Positions 41,940 through 49,829 of a stretch of 64,000 nucleotides of DNA are shown piece after piece. The position numbers and the translations under genes were made by a program. Origin of the DNA: JACOND01 sp965202795 (lineage in GTDB: Bacteria; Bdellovibrionota; Bdellovibrionia; Bdellovibrionales; UBA1609). The notes beneath the pieces are model-generated. The model made no database searches, had not been told where the DNA came from, and saw only the letters and a list, made by a program, of their open reading frames with translations. Every line of letters begins with the position of its first letter. The stretch's first letter is position 1. Location: contig OZ241848.1 in NCBI GenBank assembly GCA_965202795.1, positions 62,001-126,000 of the forward strand. The letters are read 5' to 3'.

Positions 41940-42776
41940 TCAGCCCGGCCCAAATTTTTCCCTCAGGCGCCCCTCTATAGAGCGGTAGCCCTCCTCCACG
42001 GCGCCCCAGCCATGGCGAAAGCGGTCTTTGTCAAAGCGATAGCCGGTCTCCATGTCCCACAGCCGGCAGCTGTCGGGGCTGATATCATCGGCGAGAAGCA
42101 GCCCGCCGCCGCTTATCCCAAACTCCATCTTGAAATCAACAAGCTCCAGATCAGCCTCCGCAAAAAACAGTTTCAGCTTTTGATTGACCAGCAGAGCCTG
42201 CTCTTTGATCAGGCTCAAGATCTGCCGGGCCTCAGGCCGGGTTTCAGGCCGGGTTTCAGAGGCTCCGGAGGCGCCGGCAGCGGAGGGTTTTGCGCCGCGG
42301 CGGGCGCTCAGAAGATGGGAATGGCCGGCCAGGGCCTCTTCAATCAAGCCCAGCTGAATGATCTGCTCGGAGCTGACAAAGGGGTCGTCCAGCTCGTCTT
42401 TTTTCCAGTAAAACTCCAGAAGAGGGGCTTTGATCCGCGCCCCTTCAGAAAAGCCAAGCCTTTTTGCCGTGCTGCCGGCCAGGCGGTTTCGCGCAACCGC
42501 CTCCAGGGGAATGATCTGAACTTTCCGGCACAGGCTTTCCGAAGCGCTTATATCCCGGATCCAATGGACGGGGATCCCCTGCCCTTTTAAATGCTGAAAA
42601 ACCAGGGAGGAAACCGCGCGGCAGATGTTCCCCTTGCCGGGGAAGGAGGACTTTTTTTTCCCCTGCCAGGCGGTCAAATCATCTTTAAAAAAAAGGATGA
42701 CCTGATCCGCCAGGCCCTCAGCGGCATAGATCTTTTTTCCCTTCCCCTCATAAAGCAGCCTGCCTTTTTGCGCCAT
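41940..42776 (-). CDS. purC: Phosphoribosylaminoimidazole-succinocarboxamide (SAICAR) synthase
   Basis: Joins aspartate to CAIR with ATP in purine synthesis. LLYEGKGKKIYAAEG at the start, GNICRAVSSLVFQHL, ARNRLAGSTAKRLG and the end segments LVDFKMEFGISGG and ADDISPDSCRLWD are diagnostic. The length of 278 is slightly above normal owing to a Ser/Ala/Arg-rich insertion near residues 160-180. Coding is immediately downstream of the beta-class methyltransferase gene (24 bases), so the two may share a transcript. Confidence 0.94.
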   Translation of the reverse strand: MAQKGRLLYEGKGKKIYAAEGLADQVILFFKDDLTAWQGKKKSSFPGKGNICRAVSSLVFQHLKGQGIPVHWIRDISASESLCRKVQIIPLEAVARNRLAGSTAKRLGFSEGARIKAPLLEFYWKKDELDDPFVSSEQIIQLGLIEEALAGHSHLLSARRGAKPSAAGASGASETRPETRPEARQILSLIKEQALLVNQKLKLFFAEADLELVDFKMEFGISGGGLLLADDISPDSCRLWDMETGYRFDKDRFRHGWGAVEEGYRSIEGRLREKFGPG

Positions 42777-42800
42777 TTGCGATCCTCCCCTTAGACGGGC

Positions 42801-43976
42801 TTATGCCTGTTTTACGCCGGCCCGCTCAAAAAGCGGCTGTTTCGGCCGCCCTCCGGCGCGGCAGCCGGCGGCCGGCGGCCGGCGGCTGAAAAAAGCTTTT
42901 TCGCCCTCCTCCTCAAACAAAAGCGCAGCCGGGATTTTCAAGGAATGCCCGGCTGAAACACGGTTTTTGCCGGCCGGCCTGACAGATTTTAAAAACGGAA
43001 GCTGAATTGCTGTCTCATGCGCTGTCATTACCGGAAAGCCATAACTCAAGCTCTTGTGGCGCATGGGGCCTTTTTTCAAAACATAATCCTCCGCAAACCG
43101 CGCATGATCGGCAAGCCTCTGCAAGATTCTCCTGTTCAGCCCGTCTTTTGCTTTTGTCAGGCGCTCAAGGGCATATTTTTGAAGGGAGCTTTCAATTTCA
43201 ACAGAAACGCTGTTTCTTCCCAGAGCCATCGCGGCAAGCGCCGCCGTCCCGGCCCCTCCAAAAGGATCCAGAACTGTGTCCATTTGCGCGGAATGCATGC
43301 AGATCATCCGGAAAGGCAGCTCCAGAGGAAAAGCCGCCGGGCGGATTCGGAGCCCCGGCCGGCCTGTATTTTGAGGCGCGCCGGGAAGATCAAACCATAT
43401 ATCAGAGAACCATTTGTTTCTTTCCTCCCAAAAAAAAGCGCTTTGCCGCCTTAAAGACTTCTCTTTTTTTGTTTTAAAAGACCTTTTCCCTTTTTTGCGA
43501 AACAGCAGGATCGCCTCATGCTCCAAGGTCACATAAGCCGCGGCTGGCAGCATGCCGGACCCCATAAATTTATTGGGGGCGTTTGTTTTTTTATGCCATA
43601 AAATCATGGGAAGCGCCTGAAATCCCATAGAATCAAAAACATGAACAATGCGGGAGTGATTGGAGTAAAGCTGAAACCGGCCCTTGAGGGTTCTAACCGC
43701 ATCGCCGATATTGACGCAGGCGATGCCGCCAGGCTTTAAAGCGCGAAAGCTCTCAAGCCATGTTTTGTCTAATTCCCGATGCATCAGCTTAAAGGCTTTT
43801 TTGCCGTTTTCCTCCAAAAGAGCGCGCCCTATCCGCGGATTTTTTTTGCTGAAAAAGCTGTCCCACATTTTGATCATGGGGTAAGGCGGAGATGTGACAA
43901 TCAGATCAATGGATTCATCCCTGATCTGCGGCATGTGTCCAGAATCTGACAAAAACAGCTTATGCTGTGTTCTCAT
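42801..43976 (-). CDS. Site-specific DNA methyltransferase, beta class (N4-cytosine or N6-adenine)
   Basis: Catalytic motif IV TSPPY at residues 28-32 precedes SAM-binding motif I LDPFGGAGTAALAA at about 237-250, the beta-class order. The SPPY form is usual in N4-cytosine enzymes, though N6-adenine enzymes also use it. Full motif set and 391 residues suggest it is active. The C-terminal 90 residues are variable and Arg/Gly-rich. No restriction endonuclease gene is intact beside it; a 35-residue frame ends 4 bases upstream and could be the tail of a lost partner. It may thus act as an orphan epigenetic methylase. Confidence 0.85.
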   Translation of the reverse strand: MRTQHKLFLSDSGHMPQIRDESIDLIVTSPPYPMIKMWDSFFSKKNPRIGRALLEENGKKAFKLMHRELDKTWLESFRALKPGGIACVNIGDAVRTLKGRFQLYSNHSRIVHVFDSMGFQALPMILWHKKTNAPNKFMGSGMLPAAAYVTLEHEAILLFRKKGKRSFKTKKEKSLRRQSAFFWEERNKWFSDIWFDLPGAPQNTGRPGLRIRPAAFPLELPFRMICMHSAQMDTVLDPFGGAGTAALAAMALGRNSVSVEIESSLQKYALERLTKAKDGLNRRILQRLADHARFAEDYVLKKGPMRHKSLSYGFPVMTAHETAIQLPFLKSVRPAGKNRVSAGHSLKIPAALLFEEEGEKAFFSRRPPAAGCRAGGRPKQPLFERAGVKQA

Positions 43977-43980
43977 AATG

Positions 43981-44088
43981 TTATTTTTCTTTTGCCAGCC
44001 GGGTTATTTCCTTTTGAATTTCATTTAAAACATCTTTATTGGCAATTTTATTGTCTTTGCTGTAAATTATGAATGCTCCCCCTGTCAA
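43981..44088 (-). pseudogene. Short coding-like remnant directly upstream of the methyltransferase
   Basis: From TTG 44088 the frame reads TGGAFIIYSKDNKIANKDV then LNEIQKEITRLAKEK and stops 4 bases before the methyltransferase ATG. The composition is protein-like (amphipathic helix at the end) and AT-richer than neighbours. The operon-like spacing fits the 3' end of a former partner gene, possibly the restriction endonuclease; this is inference. Confidence 0.35.
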
Positions 44089-44097
44089 GCGGAAATG

Positions 44098-45414
44098 TCA
44101 GGCTTTTTGGCGGGCGGCTTTCCGATCCCTGGCGGAGCGTTCCGAAGAAAGCCGCAGCTCCCAGCCCAGCCGGCTCATTATGTCCCCTTTAGGAGACTCC
44201 CTTAAATCCTCCAAAAAAACCTGCGGCGGAGCGCCCCGCGCGGGCCGGCTCAAAGCCTCCGGCCCATAGATCAAAAAGCCTGTTTTTTGGCTTTGGCCCG
44301 GGCAGCCGGCGGCCGGAGCGGAAAGGCCCCCGGCGCTGTTTGAGTCTTTGTCTGCCTCTGTTTGCAGGATCAGCCTGAGATTCGGAAACCTGCGGCTCAG
44401 ATGGGCAGCAGCCGCTGCGGCCAAAGCTCCGCTCCCCCCGCTGCGGGAGGAGCTGGACGAAGAAAAGGGCCGCCTGAGCCAGACCTCCCAAATTCCGCCG
44501 CGCCGAAAAACGCTTAGAAGATTGTCATGGGTCCAGGGCAGGCCCTCATGCCCCACAGACACAAAATGCTTCGGAACAATGTCCTCATAACCGCCTAAAT
44601 CCCCTTTAAACTCAAAAGATATCCACTCCCACTCCGGATCCGGCCCCTTTAAGGAGGGGAAAACTTTGCGCGCCTCAAGCTCCCCGCCAAACCAGAAGAT
44701 CTCCCCGGCGGGAAGCTCTTCGCCGCTTATAAAGAGACGGCCGTCTTGATAGTTTATGCCGGAAAGCGGCGCCCGCCGCCATGAAATATCAGAATGCTTT
44801 TCCTGAAAAAAGCGCTTTTTTTTCAGGGAAGGCTCAAACAAAAAACAGTCAGAGAGAAAATCAAGCGGCTCTGAAAAACTGTTTTCATGACGGGAGCCGG
44901 CTGATGAAGGCCGGCTGCCGGAGAGCCTGAACACATTGTCCTCAAAAATCCGCGCGCCCAGGCCCGCCGCCAAAAGCGAAATCCATTCGCTTTGAAAGTC
45001 CAGATCTTGCAAGCCAGAAAAACTGAGACTCCCGCTGCCGGACGGCGGCGGCGGGGATTCCCCCCCTTTGGCCTTCTGGAAAAGACGGCTCAATGCCGGC
45101 GGCGCGGCGCCCGGCCTCAGGGGCATTTCATGGGACAGGCTCTGAAGGGGCCAGTTCCCCTCCCGGCTCAAAAGCCAAAACCCGCCCTCCTGCCGGAACA
45201 AAAAGCCTATAGATTCCAGAAAGGATTTTTCCTCAGCCTGGCGGGCGGCGGTCAGGCAGGGAAAGGGGCTGCCGCTCCTGTCAGAAAATGAGAGGCTGCC
45301 GCCTCTGCCGGCGCCGGCAAGCTCAACATGGCAGAGCTTTTTCCCCCGCCCGGAAAGCTTTTTCGCAAAAAGAGCGCCCCCTGGCCAGGGCGCAAGCGCA
45401 ACAGCGTCAAACAT
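44098..45414 (-). CDS. Hypothetical protein with degenerate Rossmann-like N terminus
   Basis: The first 32 residues (FDAVALAPWPGGALFAKKLS then GRGKKLCHVEL) resemble the dinucleotide-binding start of FAD-dependent oxidoreductases, but the GxGxxG glycines are mostly replaced. The remaining 400 residues have no motif I recognise; segments such as DIVPKHFVSVGHEGLPWTHD and LSVFRRGGIWEVWLRRPF look folded. No signal peptide is evident. The start overlaps the stop of the 74-residue repeat-peptide gene (TAATG at 45412-45416), which itself follows fic by 7 bases, so these three may form an operon. It could be a flavoprotein that has lost its cofactor. Confidence 0.6.
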   Translation of the reverse strand: MFDAVALAPWPGGALFAKKLSGRGKKLCHVELAGAGRGGSLSFSDRSGSPFPCLTAARQAEEKSFLESIGFLFRQEGGFWLLSREGNWPLQSLSHEMPLRPGAAPPALSRLFQKAKGGESPPPPSGSGSLSFSGLQDLDFQSEWISLLAAGLGARIFEDNVFRLSGSRPSSAGSRHENSFSEPLDFLSDCFLFEPSLKKKRFFQEKHSDISWRRAPLSGINYQDGRLFISGEELPAGEIFWFGGELEARKVFPSLKGPDPEWEWISFEFKGDLGGYEDIVPKHFVSVGHEGLPWTHDNLLSVFRRGGIWEVWLRRPFSSSSSSRSGGSGALAAAAAAHLSRRFPNLRLILQTEADKDSNSAGGLSAPAAGCPGQSQKTGFLIYGPEALSRPARGAPPQVFLEDLRESPKGDIMSRLGWELRLSSERSARDRKAARQKA

Positions 45415-45638
45415 TATGCATGGCTTTTGCGCTGCTGTCTGCCAAGGCGCTTTGGCTTTCCAGGCGCTTGTTTATCTAAGCGGCCCTGCGGGGCTGGTTT
45501 CGATGGGCGGCCTTGCGGGGCTGGTTTCGATGGGCGGCCTTGCGGGGCTGGTTTCGATGGGCGGCCTTGCGGCGCCTGTTTCGATGGGCGGCCTTGCGGC
45601 CGCGTCTCCATCGCGGAGAATGCAGGGATATTGCTCAT
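45414..45638 (-). CDS. 74-residue repeat peptide between fic and the 438-residue gene
   Basis: Starts 7 bases after the fic stop and ends in a TAATG overlap with the next gene. It encodes MSNIPAFSAMETRP followed by about five tandem copies of PQGRPSKPA and a basic end. The nine-residue repeats are encoded by 27-bp DNA repeats. The junctions on both sides support translation, but the repeat may only preserve an open frame by being a multiple of three. No known family. Confidence 0.4.
   Translation of the reverse strand: MSNIPAFSAMETRPQGRPSKQAPQGRPSKPAPQGRPSKPAPQGRPSKPAPQGRLDKQAPGKPKRLGRQQRKSHA
45480..45605 (+). repeat. 27-bp tandem repeat, about 4.5 copies
   Basis: Unit contains GGGCGGCCTTGCGGGGCTGG followed by TTTCGAT. 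Copies 1-4 are nearly identical; the last two diverge (GGCGCC variant). It is inside the 74-codon frame on the minus strand. Confidence 0.9.
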
Positions 45639-45645
45639 AAGCTTT

Positions 45646-46770
45646 TCAAGAAAAACCGCTGTTTTTTTTCCGCGGCTTGACCTTCAGGCAGGCCAGCAGC
45701 CCGGAATGATAATAAAGCTTGTATGTTCCTGAGCGCTTTTTTTCTAAAATTCCCGCAGTTTCCAAAACAGACAAATACTTGCTGGCCGTCTGATAAGTAA
45801 TTTTAAGCTTGTCCCCCATAAATTTGGGATAAGTTACAGGATAGGAAAAAATATGATCCAAAAGCTCCTGGCTGTAGAGAGAGCTGTATTTTGACTTTAA
45901 TGTTTTCTTCACTTTATCCCGCTCTCTGATAATATGCAGAATAACCTCTCTGGTGGCCTGAGCCTGCATGTGGAAGGCTTTTATCATAAACTTGATGAAT
46001 TGAAGCCAGCGGCCTGACTTTGTGATCTCCAAAAGAGAGGAATAATACTGGCTTCGGTTTTTGATGAGATAGCCGCTGATGTATAAAACAGGCCAGTCCA
46101 GCAGCTCATAGAGAGCCAGCTGCAGAACCATCAATATCCTTCCTGTTCTGCCATTGCCGTCTAAAAAGGGGTGTATGGCCTCAAACTGATAGTGGCTGAG
46201 AGCTGTTTTAATCAAGCTGTCTGTTTTATCTGCAGCAACTGGGGAATTGACATAGTTTTCCCAGTTGCCCATTAGGCTGTTTGTTTGCGCGGGCGCCGGC
46301 GGCGTGTATATAATCCGCTGCCCTTTTGCAATTTTATTTGCCTGCCCCTTAAAGCGCCCGCCGCCGTCTGGCATAAGCTGGCGGTGTATATCCAAAATAA
46401 CCCTGGTTGAAAGCGATTTGTATTTTTTTAAGGATTCAAAGCCGGCATGGATGGCCTCCCTGTATCGGAATGCCTCCTTGCTGGCAGGATCCTGCTCCTG
46501 CTCCATTTTTACCTGGGCTTCCAGAAGAGTCTCAACAGTTGTGTGAATGCCCTCTATGGCAGAGCTGGACACAGCCTCCTGCAAAACAGGGATATTCAGC
46601 AAAACAGGATAAGCCCTGGGAATGGCGCGGCAAAGGCCATTCAGCTCGCCTATAGTCCGGTTCGCCGTTATGACAAGCCGCGTTAGCTCCGGCTCAATCA
46701 AATCCTCCTCTCGCAAATCAGGGGGAAGGGGGGGAAGATCAAAAGGATGGTTTGGATCAAATGCGGCCAT
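45646..46770 (-). CDS. Fic-domain protein, class II (N-terminal inhibitory motif), C-terminal winged helix
   Basis: Fic enzymes transfer AMP (or related groups) from nucleotides to target proteins. The active-site motif HPFLDGNGRTGR is complete at residues 200-211, with the Mg/phosphate-binding residues intact. The inhibitory helix motif S-x-x-x-E-G (SSAIEG, Ser69 to Gly74) marks class II self-inhibited Fic. Residues about 295-365 (YPKFMGDKLKITYQTASKYL and SVLETAGILEKKRSGTYKLY) form a winged helix-turn-helix. ATG 46770 abuts a 790-base AT-rich repeat array and has no clear Shine-Dalgarno. The gene is AT-richer than its neighbours, hinting at transfer. The C-terminal domain could bind the array; this is inference. 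Confidence 0.9.
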   Translation of the reverse strand: MAAFDPNHPFDLPPLPPDLREEDLIEPELTRLVITANRTIGELNGLCRAIPRAYPVLLNIPVLQEAVSSSAIEGIHTTVETLLEAQVKMEQEQDPASKEAFRYREAIHAGFESLKKYKSLSTRVILDIHRQLMPDGGGRFKGQANKIAKGQRIIYTPPAPAQTNSLMGNWENYVNSPVAADKTDSLIKTALSHYQFEAIHPFLDGNGRTGRILMVLQLALYELLDWPVLYISGYLIKNRSQYYSSLLEITKSGRWLQFIKFMIKAFHMQAQATREVILHIIRERDKVKKTLKSKYSSLYSQELLDHIFSYPVTYPKFMGDKLKITYQTASKYLSVLETAGILEKKRSGTYKLYYHSGLLACLKVKPRKKNSGFS

Positions 46771-47562
46771 TTAATATATTAACATTTTCCAGATTTTTTA
46801 ACATATTGCCAGGGATATATTAACATTTTCCAGATTTTTTAACATATTGCCAGGGATATATTAACATTTTCCAGATTTTTTAACATATTGCCAGGGATAT
46901 ATTAACATTTTCCAGATTCTTTAACATATTGCCAGGGATATATTAACATTTTCCAGATTCTTTAATATATTGCCAGGCATATATTAACATTTTCCAGATT
47001 CTTTAATATATTGCCAGGGATATATTAACATTTTCTGGATTCTTTAATATATTGCCAGGCATATATTAACATTTTCCAAATTCTTTAATATATTGCCAGG
47101 CATATATTAACATTTTCCAGATTCTTTAATATATTGCCAGGCATATATTAACATTTTCCAGATTCTTTAATATATTGCCAGGCATATATTAACATTTTCC
47201 AGATTCTTTAATATATTGCCAGGCATATATTAACATTTTCCAGATTCTTTAATATATTGCCAGGCATATATTAACATTTTCCAGATTCTTTAATATATTG
47301 CCGAATATATATTAAAAATTTCCGGATTCTTTAATATATCAACAGGCATATATTAACATCTTTAACATATTGACAAGCATATATTAAAAATTTCCAGATT
47401 TTTTAATATATTAACAGGCATACATTAACACCTTTAACATATTGCCAGGCATATATTAAAAATTTCCAGATTTTTTAATATATTAACAGGCATACATTAA
47501 CACCTTTAACATATTGCCAGGCATATATTAAAAATTTCCGGATTCTTTAATATATCCCTGGG
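46771..47562 (-). repeat. AT-rich iteron-like array of 41-bp and 31-bp units before fic
   Basis: Fourteen consecutive units of exactly 41 bp begin with TATATT at 46775, 46816 and so on to 47308. Then 31- and 41-bp units alternate (starts 47349, 47380, 47421, 47452, 47493, 47524), making a 72-bp higher-order repeat. Most units contain TTAATATAT and ATATATTAA flanking TGCCAGGC, an almost perfect palindrome. Base composition is about three-quarters AT in a GC-rich neighbourhood. It is not a CRISPR: there are no unique spacers. No protein is encoded. Confidence 0.95.
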
Positions 47563-47575
47563 GAAGATCCCGCGC

Positions 47576-48733
47576 TTAAGCCTTTTTTGCGGCCTTTTGG
47601 CGGCCCCCCTCTGCCCCGCGGCGGCGCGCTTTCCGGTTTTTTTTCTGAAGGGCTGATTTGTCCAAAATCCAGCGGCCGCCGGCTGAATGAGGAGAGCGGG
47701 CCTTTCGGCCCAAAGCGCCGCTCTCCGAAGCCACCCGCCCCAGGCGCAGCATTCCCCGCCGGCGGACAGCGCCGGCCCTCAAAAGCTCGCGGCTGTCTTT
47801 AATGATCAAAACAAGCCCCAGGCCGCAGTTAAATGTCCGCAAAAGGCTGTCCCAGGAGAGCCTGGCCCGCTCTTTGACTTCCAAAAACATGGGGGGGATT
47901 TTCCAGGGCTGAAGCTCCGCCCTCAGGCCCGGCGGAATGATCCGGGATATATTGTCCAGCCCGCCGCCTGTGATATGCGCCATAGCCCTCAAGCCCTTTA
48001 TTTGATCCAAAAACGGAGTCAGAAAAGTGTAAAGCCTTGCCGGCCTCATAAGAATTTGCCGCCGGCTTTTTAAATCCTCAGGGGTTTTGTATATCTGCCT
48101 CAGAAGGGAATAGCCGTTGCTGTGAAACCCGGAGCTGGGCAGGGCAATGATCTCGTCCCCCTCTCTGACTTTTTGGGGGCCAGGGATTTTGCCGCGCTCC
48201 ACAACCCCGACAGCAAAGCCGGCGCAGTCCATGTCGGAGCCTTGATACAGGCCGGGCATCTCGGCGGTTTCGCCGCCAATTAAAGGGCAGGCTGCCTCAC
48301 TGCAGGCTTTTTGCAAACCTTTGAGAAAGCTTTTGGCTTGCTCGAGATCCAAAGACCCGCAGGCATAATAATCCAGAAAAAAAAGCGGCCGGGCGCCGGC
48401 GCACAGCAGATCATTGAGGCACATGGCCGCCAAATCCCGGCCTATGCCCCGCCAGTCAGAAAAATAAGCCGCAAGCTTCAGCTTGGTCCCCACCCCGTCA
48501 GCGGAAGCCGCTAAAACCGGGTTTTTAAAGCCGCGGACCGGAAAAGGAAGCAAAGAGGCGTAATCGCTCCCCGTCAAGAGGGGGGCTGGCATGGCCCGCC
48601 GGTCCGCCGGGAGCCGGTCCGCCGGGAGCCGGCTGGTTTTTGCAGAGCTTGTTTTTTTGATCCAGGCAATCAAATGATCGGCTTTTTTGATATCCACGCC
48701 AGAGGATTTGTAGTCAAGCTTGGGTTTTTTCAT
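47576..48733 (-). CDS. purM: Phosphoribosylformylglycinamidine cyclo-ligase (AIR synthetase)
   Basis: Closes the imidazole ring of AIR with ATP in purine synthesis. SSGVDIKKADHLI at the start, AASADGVGTKLKLA, LIGGETAEMPG, GFHSNGYSLLR and AHITGGGLDNISR are diagnostic. ATG 48733 gives the family N terminus and overlaps the rplS stop by 20 bases. Residues 33-46 (TSRLPADRLPADRR) are an insertion made of the same 15-bp repeat that builds the L19 tail, read in another frame. The C terminus is Lys/Arg-rich. An open frame reaching 48979 is only the L19 tail read out of frame. It is the last gene of the rpsP operon. Confidence 0.93.
   Translation of the reverse strand: MKKPKLDYKSSGVDIKKADHLIAWIKKTSSAKTSRLPADRLPADRRAMPAPLLTGSDYASLLPFPVRGFKNPVLAASADGVGTKLKLAAYFSDWRGIGRDLAAMCLNDLLCAGARPLFFLDYYACGSLDLEQAKSFLKGLQKACSEAACPLIGGETAEMPGLYQGSDMDCAGFAVGVVERGKIPGPQKVREGDEIIALPSSGFHSNGYSLLRQIYKTPEDLKSRRQILMRPARLYTFLTPFLDQIKGLRAMAHITGGGLDNISRIIPPGLRAELQPWKIPPMFLEVKERARLSWDSLLRTFNCGLGLVLIIKDSRELLRAGAVRRRGMLRLGRVASESGALGRKARSPHSAGGRWILDKSALQKKNRKARRRGAEGGRQKAAKKA
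48596..48637 (-). repeat. L19-tail repeat unit inserted in purM
   Basis: Two copies of CGGCTCCCGGCGGAC on the minus strand. The L19 tail has CGGCTTCCGGCGGAC, one base different. In purM it is read in a different frame as RLPAD. Confidence 0.8.
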
Positions 48734-49616
48734 GCTCTCCGGCTGGCTTTTTAGTGTCTGGACTGTCAGAGGCTGCCGCGGCGGAAACCGCCTCGCCAGA
48801 AGCCGGCTTGTCAGAAGCCGCCTCGCCAGAAGCTGTCTTGTCAGAAACCGGCCCGCCGGAAACCGCCTCGCCGGAAACCGCCTCGCCGGAAGCCGGCTTG
48901 TCAGAAGCCGCCTCGCCAGAAGCTGTCTTGTCAGAAACCGGCCCGCCGGAAGCCGGTCCGCCGGAAGCCGGCTTGTCATAAGCCGCCTCGCCAGAAGCTG
49001 TCTTGTCAGAAACCGCCTCGCCAGAAGCCGCCTCGCCGGAAGCCGGCTTGTCAGAAGCCGGCTTGTCAGAAGCCGCCTCGCCAGAAGCTGTCTTGTCAGA
49101 AGCCGGTCCGCCGGAAGCCGGGCCGCCGGAAGCCGCCTTGTCAGAAACCGCCTTGTCAGAAACCGGCCCGCCGGAAGCCGGCTTGTCAGAAACCGCCTCG
49201 CCGGAAGCCGGTTCTGAATCTGAGGCTGCCGCTGTCTCCTCAGATTTTAGAGGAGGCGGAGCGGCCAGGCTGGAAAACCCTTTGGCCTTCAGCCGCGCGG
49301 CGCGGCCTTTCAGCTGGCGGAGGTAATAAAGCCTTGCCCGCCGGACTTTGGCATGTGAGACAATCTCTATATTGGCTATGTTGGGGCTGGCCAGGGGAAT
49401 GGTTTTTTCCACCCCTATCCCGTGAGAGATTTTTCGGACCGTGAGCGAGCGGCAGTAATCGCTCCCCTGAACTTTCAAAACAACTCCCTCAAAAATCTGG
49501 ATTCTCTCTTTTTCACCCTCGCGGACGCGGATGGAAACCTTGACAGTGTCGCCCGGGCGGAGAGCCGGGTGCCGCAGGGGATGCCGCTTTAAAGTGATCT
49601 CGCGAACAATATCCAT
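48714..49616 (-). CDS. rplS: 50S ribosomal protein L19 with 160-residue pentapeptide-repeat tail
   Basis: L19 sits at the 30S-50S interface. Residues 1-115 are a normal L19: LRPGDTVKVSIRVREGEKER, IQIFEGVVLK and KVRRARLYYLRQLKGRAARL. The usual protein stops there. Here a linker and then roughly 30 tandem pentapeptides of the type (A/V)S(G/D)(E/K/G)(A/P/T) follow to about residue 288, before a short Lys-containing end. The tail is encoded by 15-bp DNA repeats. ATG 49616 has a GGAGG site. The stop lies 20 bases inside purM, so tail length and purM translation are physically linked. Such a long extension on L19 is exceptional in my knowledge. Confidence 0.92.
   Translation of the reverse strand: MDIVREITLKRHPLRHPALRPGDTVKVSIRVREGEKERIQIFEGVVLKVQGSDYCRSLTVRKISHGIGVEKTIPLASPNIANIEIVSHAKVRRARLYYLRQLKGRAARLKAKGFSSLAAPPPLKSEETAAASDSEPASGEAVSDKPASGGPVSDKAVSDKAASGGPASGGPASDKTASGEAASDKPASDKPASGEAASGEAVSDKTASGEAAYDKPASGGPASGGPVSDKTASGEAASDKPASGEAVSGEAVSGGPVSDKTASGEAASDKPASGEAVSAAAASDSPDTKKPAGEHEKTQA
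48755..49208 (-). repeat. 15-bp tandem repeats encoding the L19 tail
   Basis: About 30 imperfect 15-bp units, plus-strand variants around GAAGCCGGCTTGTCA and GAAGCCGCCTCGCCA. The period is a multiple of three, so all frames on both strands stay open. Confidence 0.9.
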
Positions 49617-49829
49617 GTTTTGCCTCCGCGCCCCGCAGCCTTTAATCAGAAACAAAATCCCTCTTAAAAGCCGGCCGCGCGCGCCTGTATTCTGCCTGTT
49701 TTATCTTGTCTGCCCTTATAAAGCAAGGATTTTTTGCTCAGCCTCAGCCGGCGGCCTCCCCCCGGCAGCCTGAAAGAGCCGCCGCAAACGCCTCCGGCAG
49801 CGCGGCCGGCAGCCCCTCAGCCTTTGGCG

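Noticed and set aside
46771..47562. CRISPR array
   Set aside because: Repeat units are contiguous with no unique spacers, unit lengths are 41 or 31 bp, and no cas genes are nearby.
48734..48979. N-terminal extension of PurM rich in Arg/Leu
   Set aside because: This is the L19 repeat tail in another frame. PurM family start is at 48733.
48720..49326. Long plus-strand frames antisense to L19
   Set aside because: Open only because of the 15-bp repeats; L19 on the minus strand explains the region.
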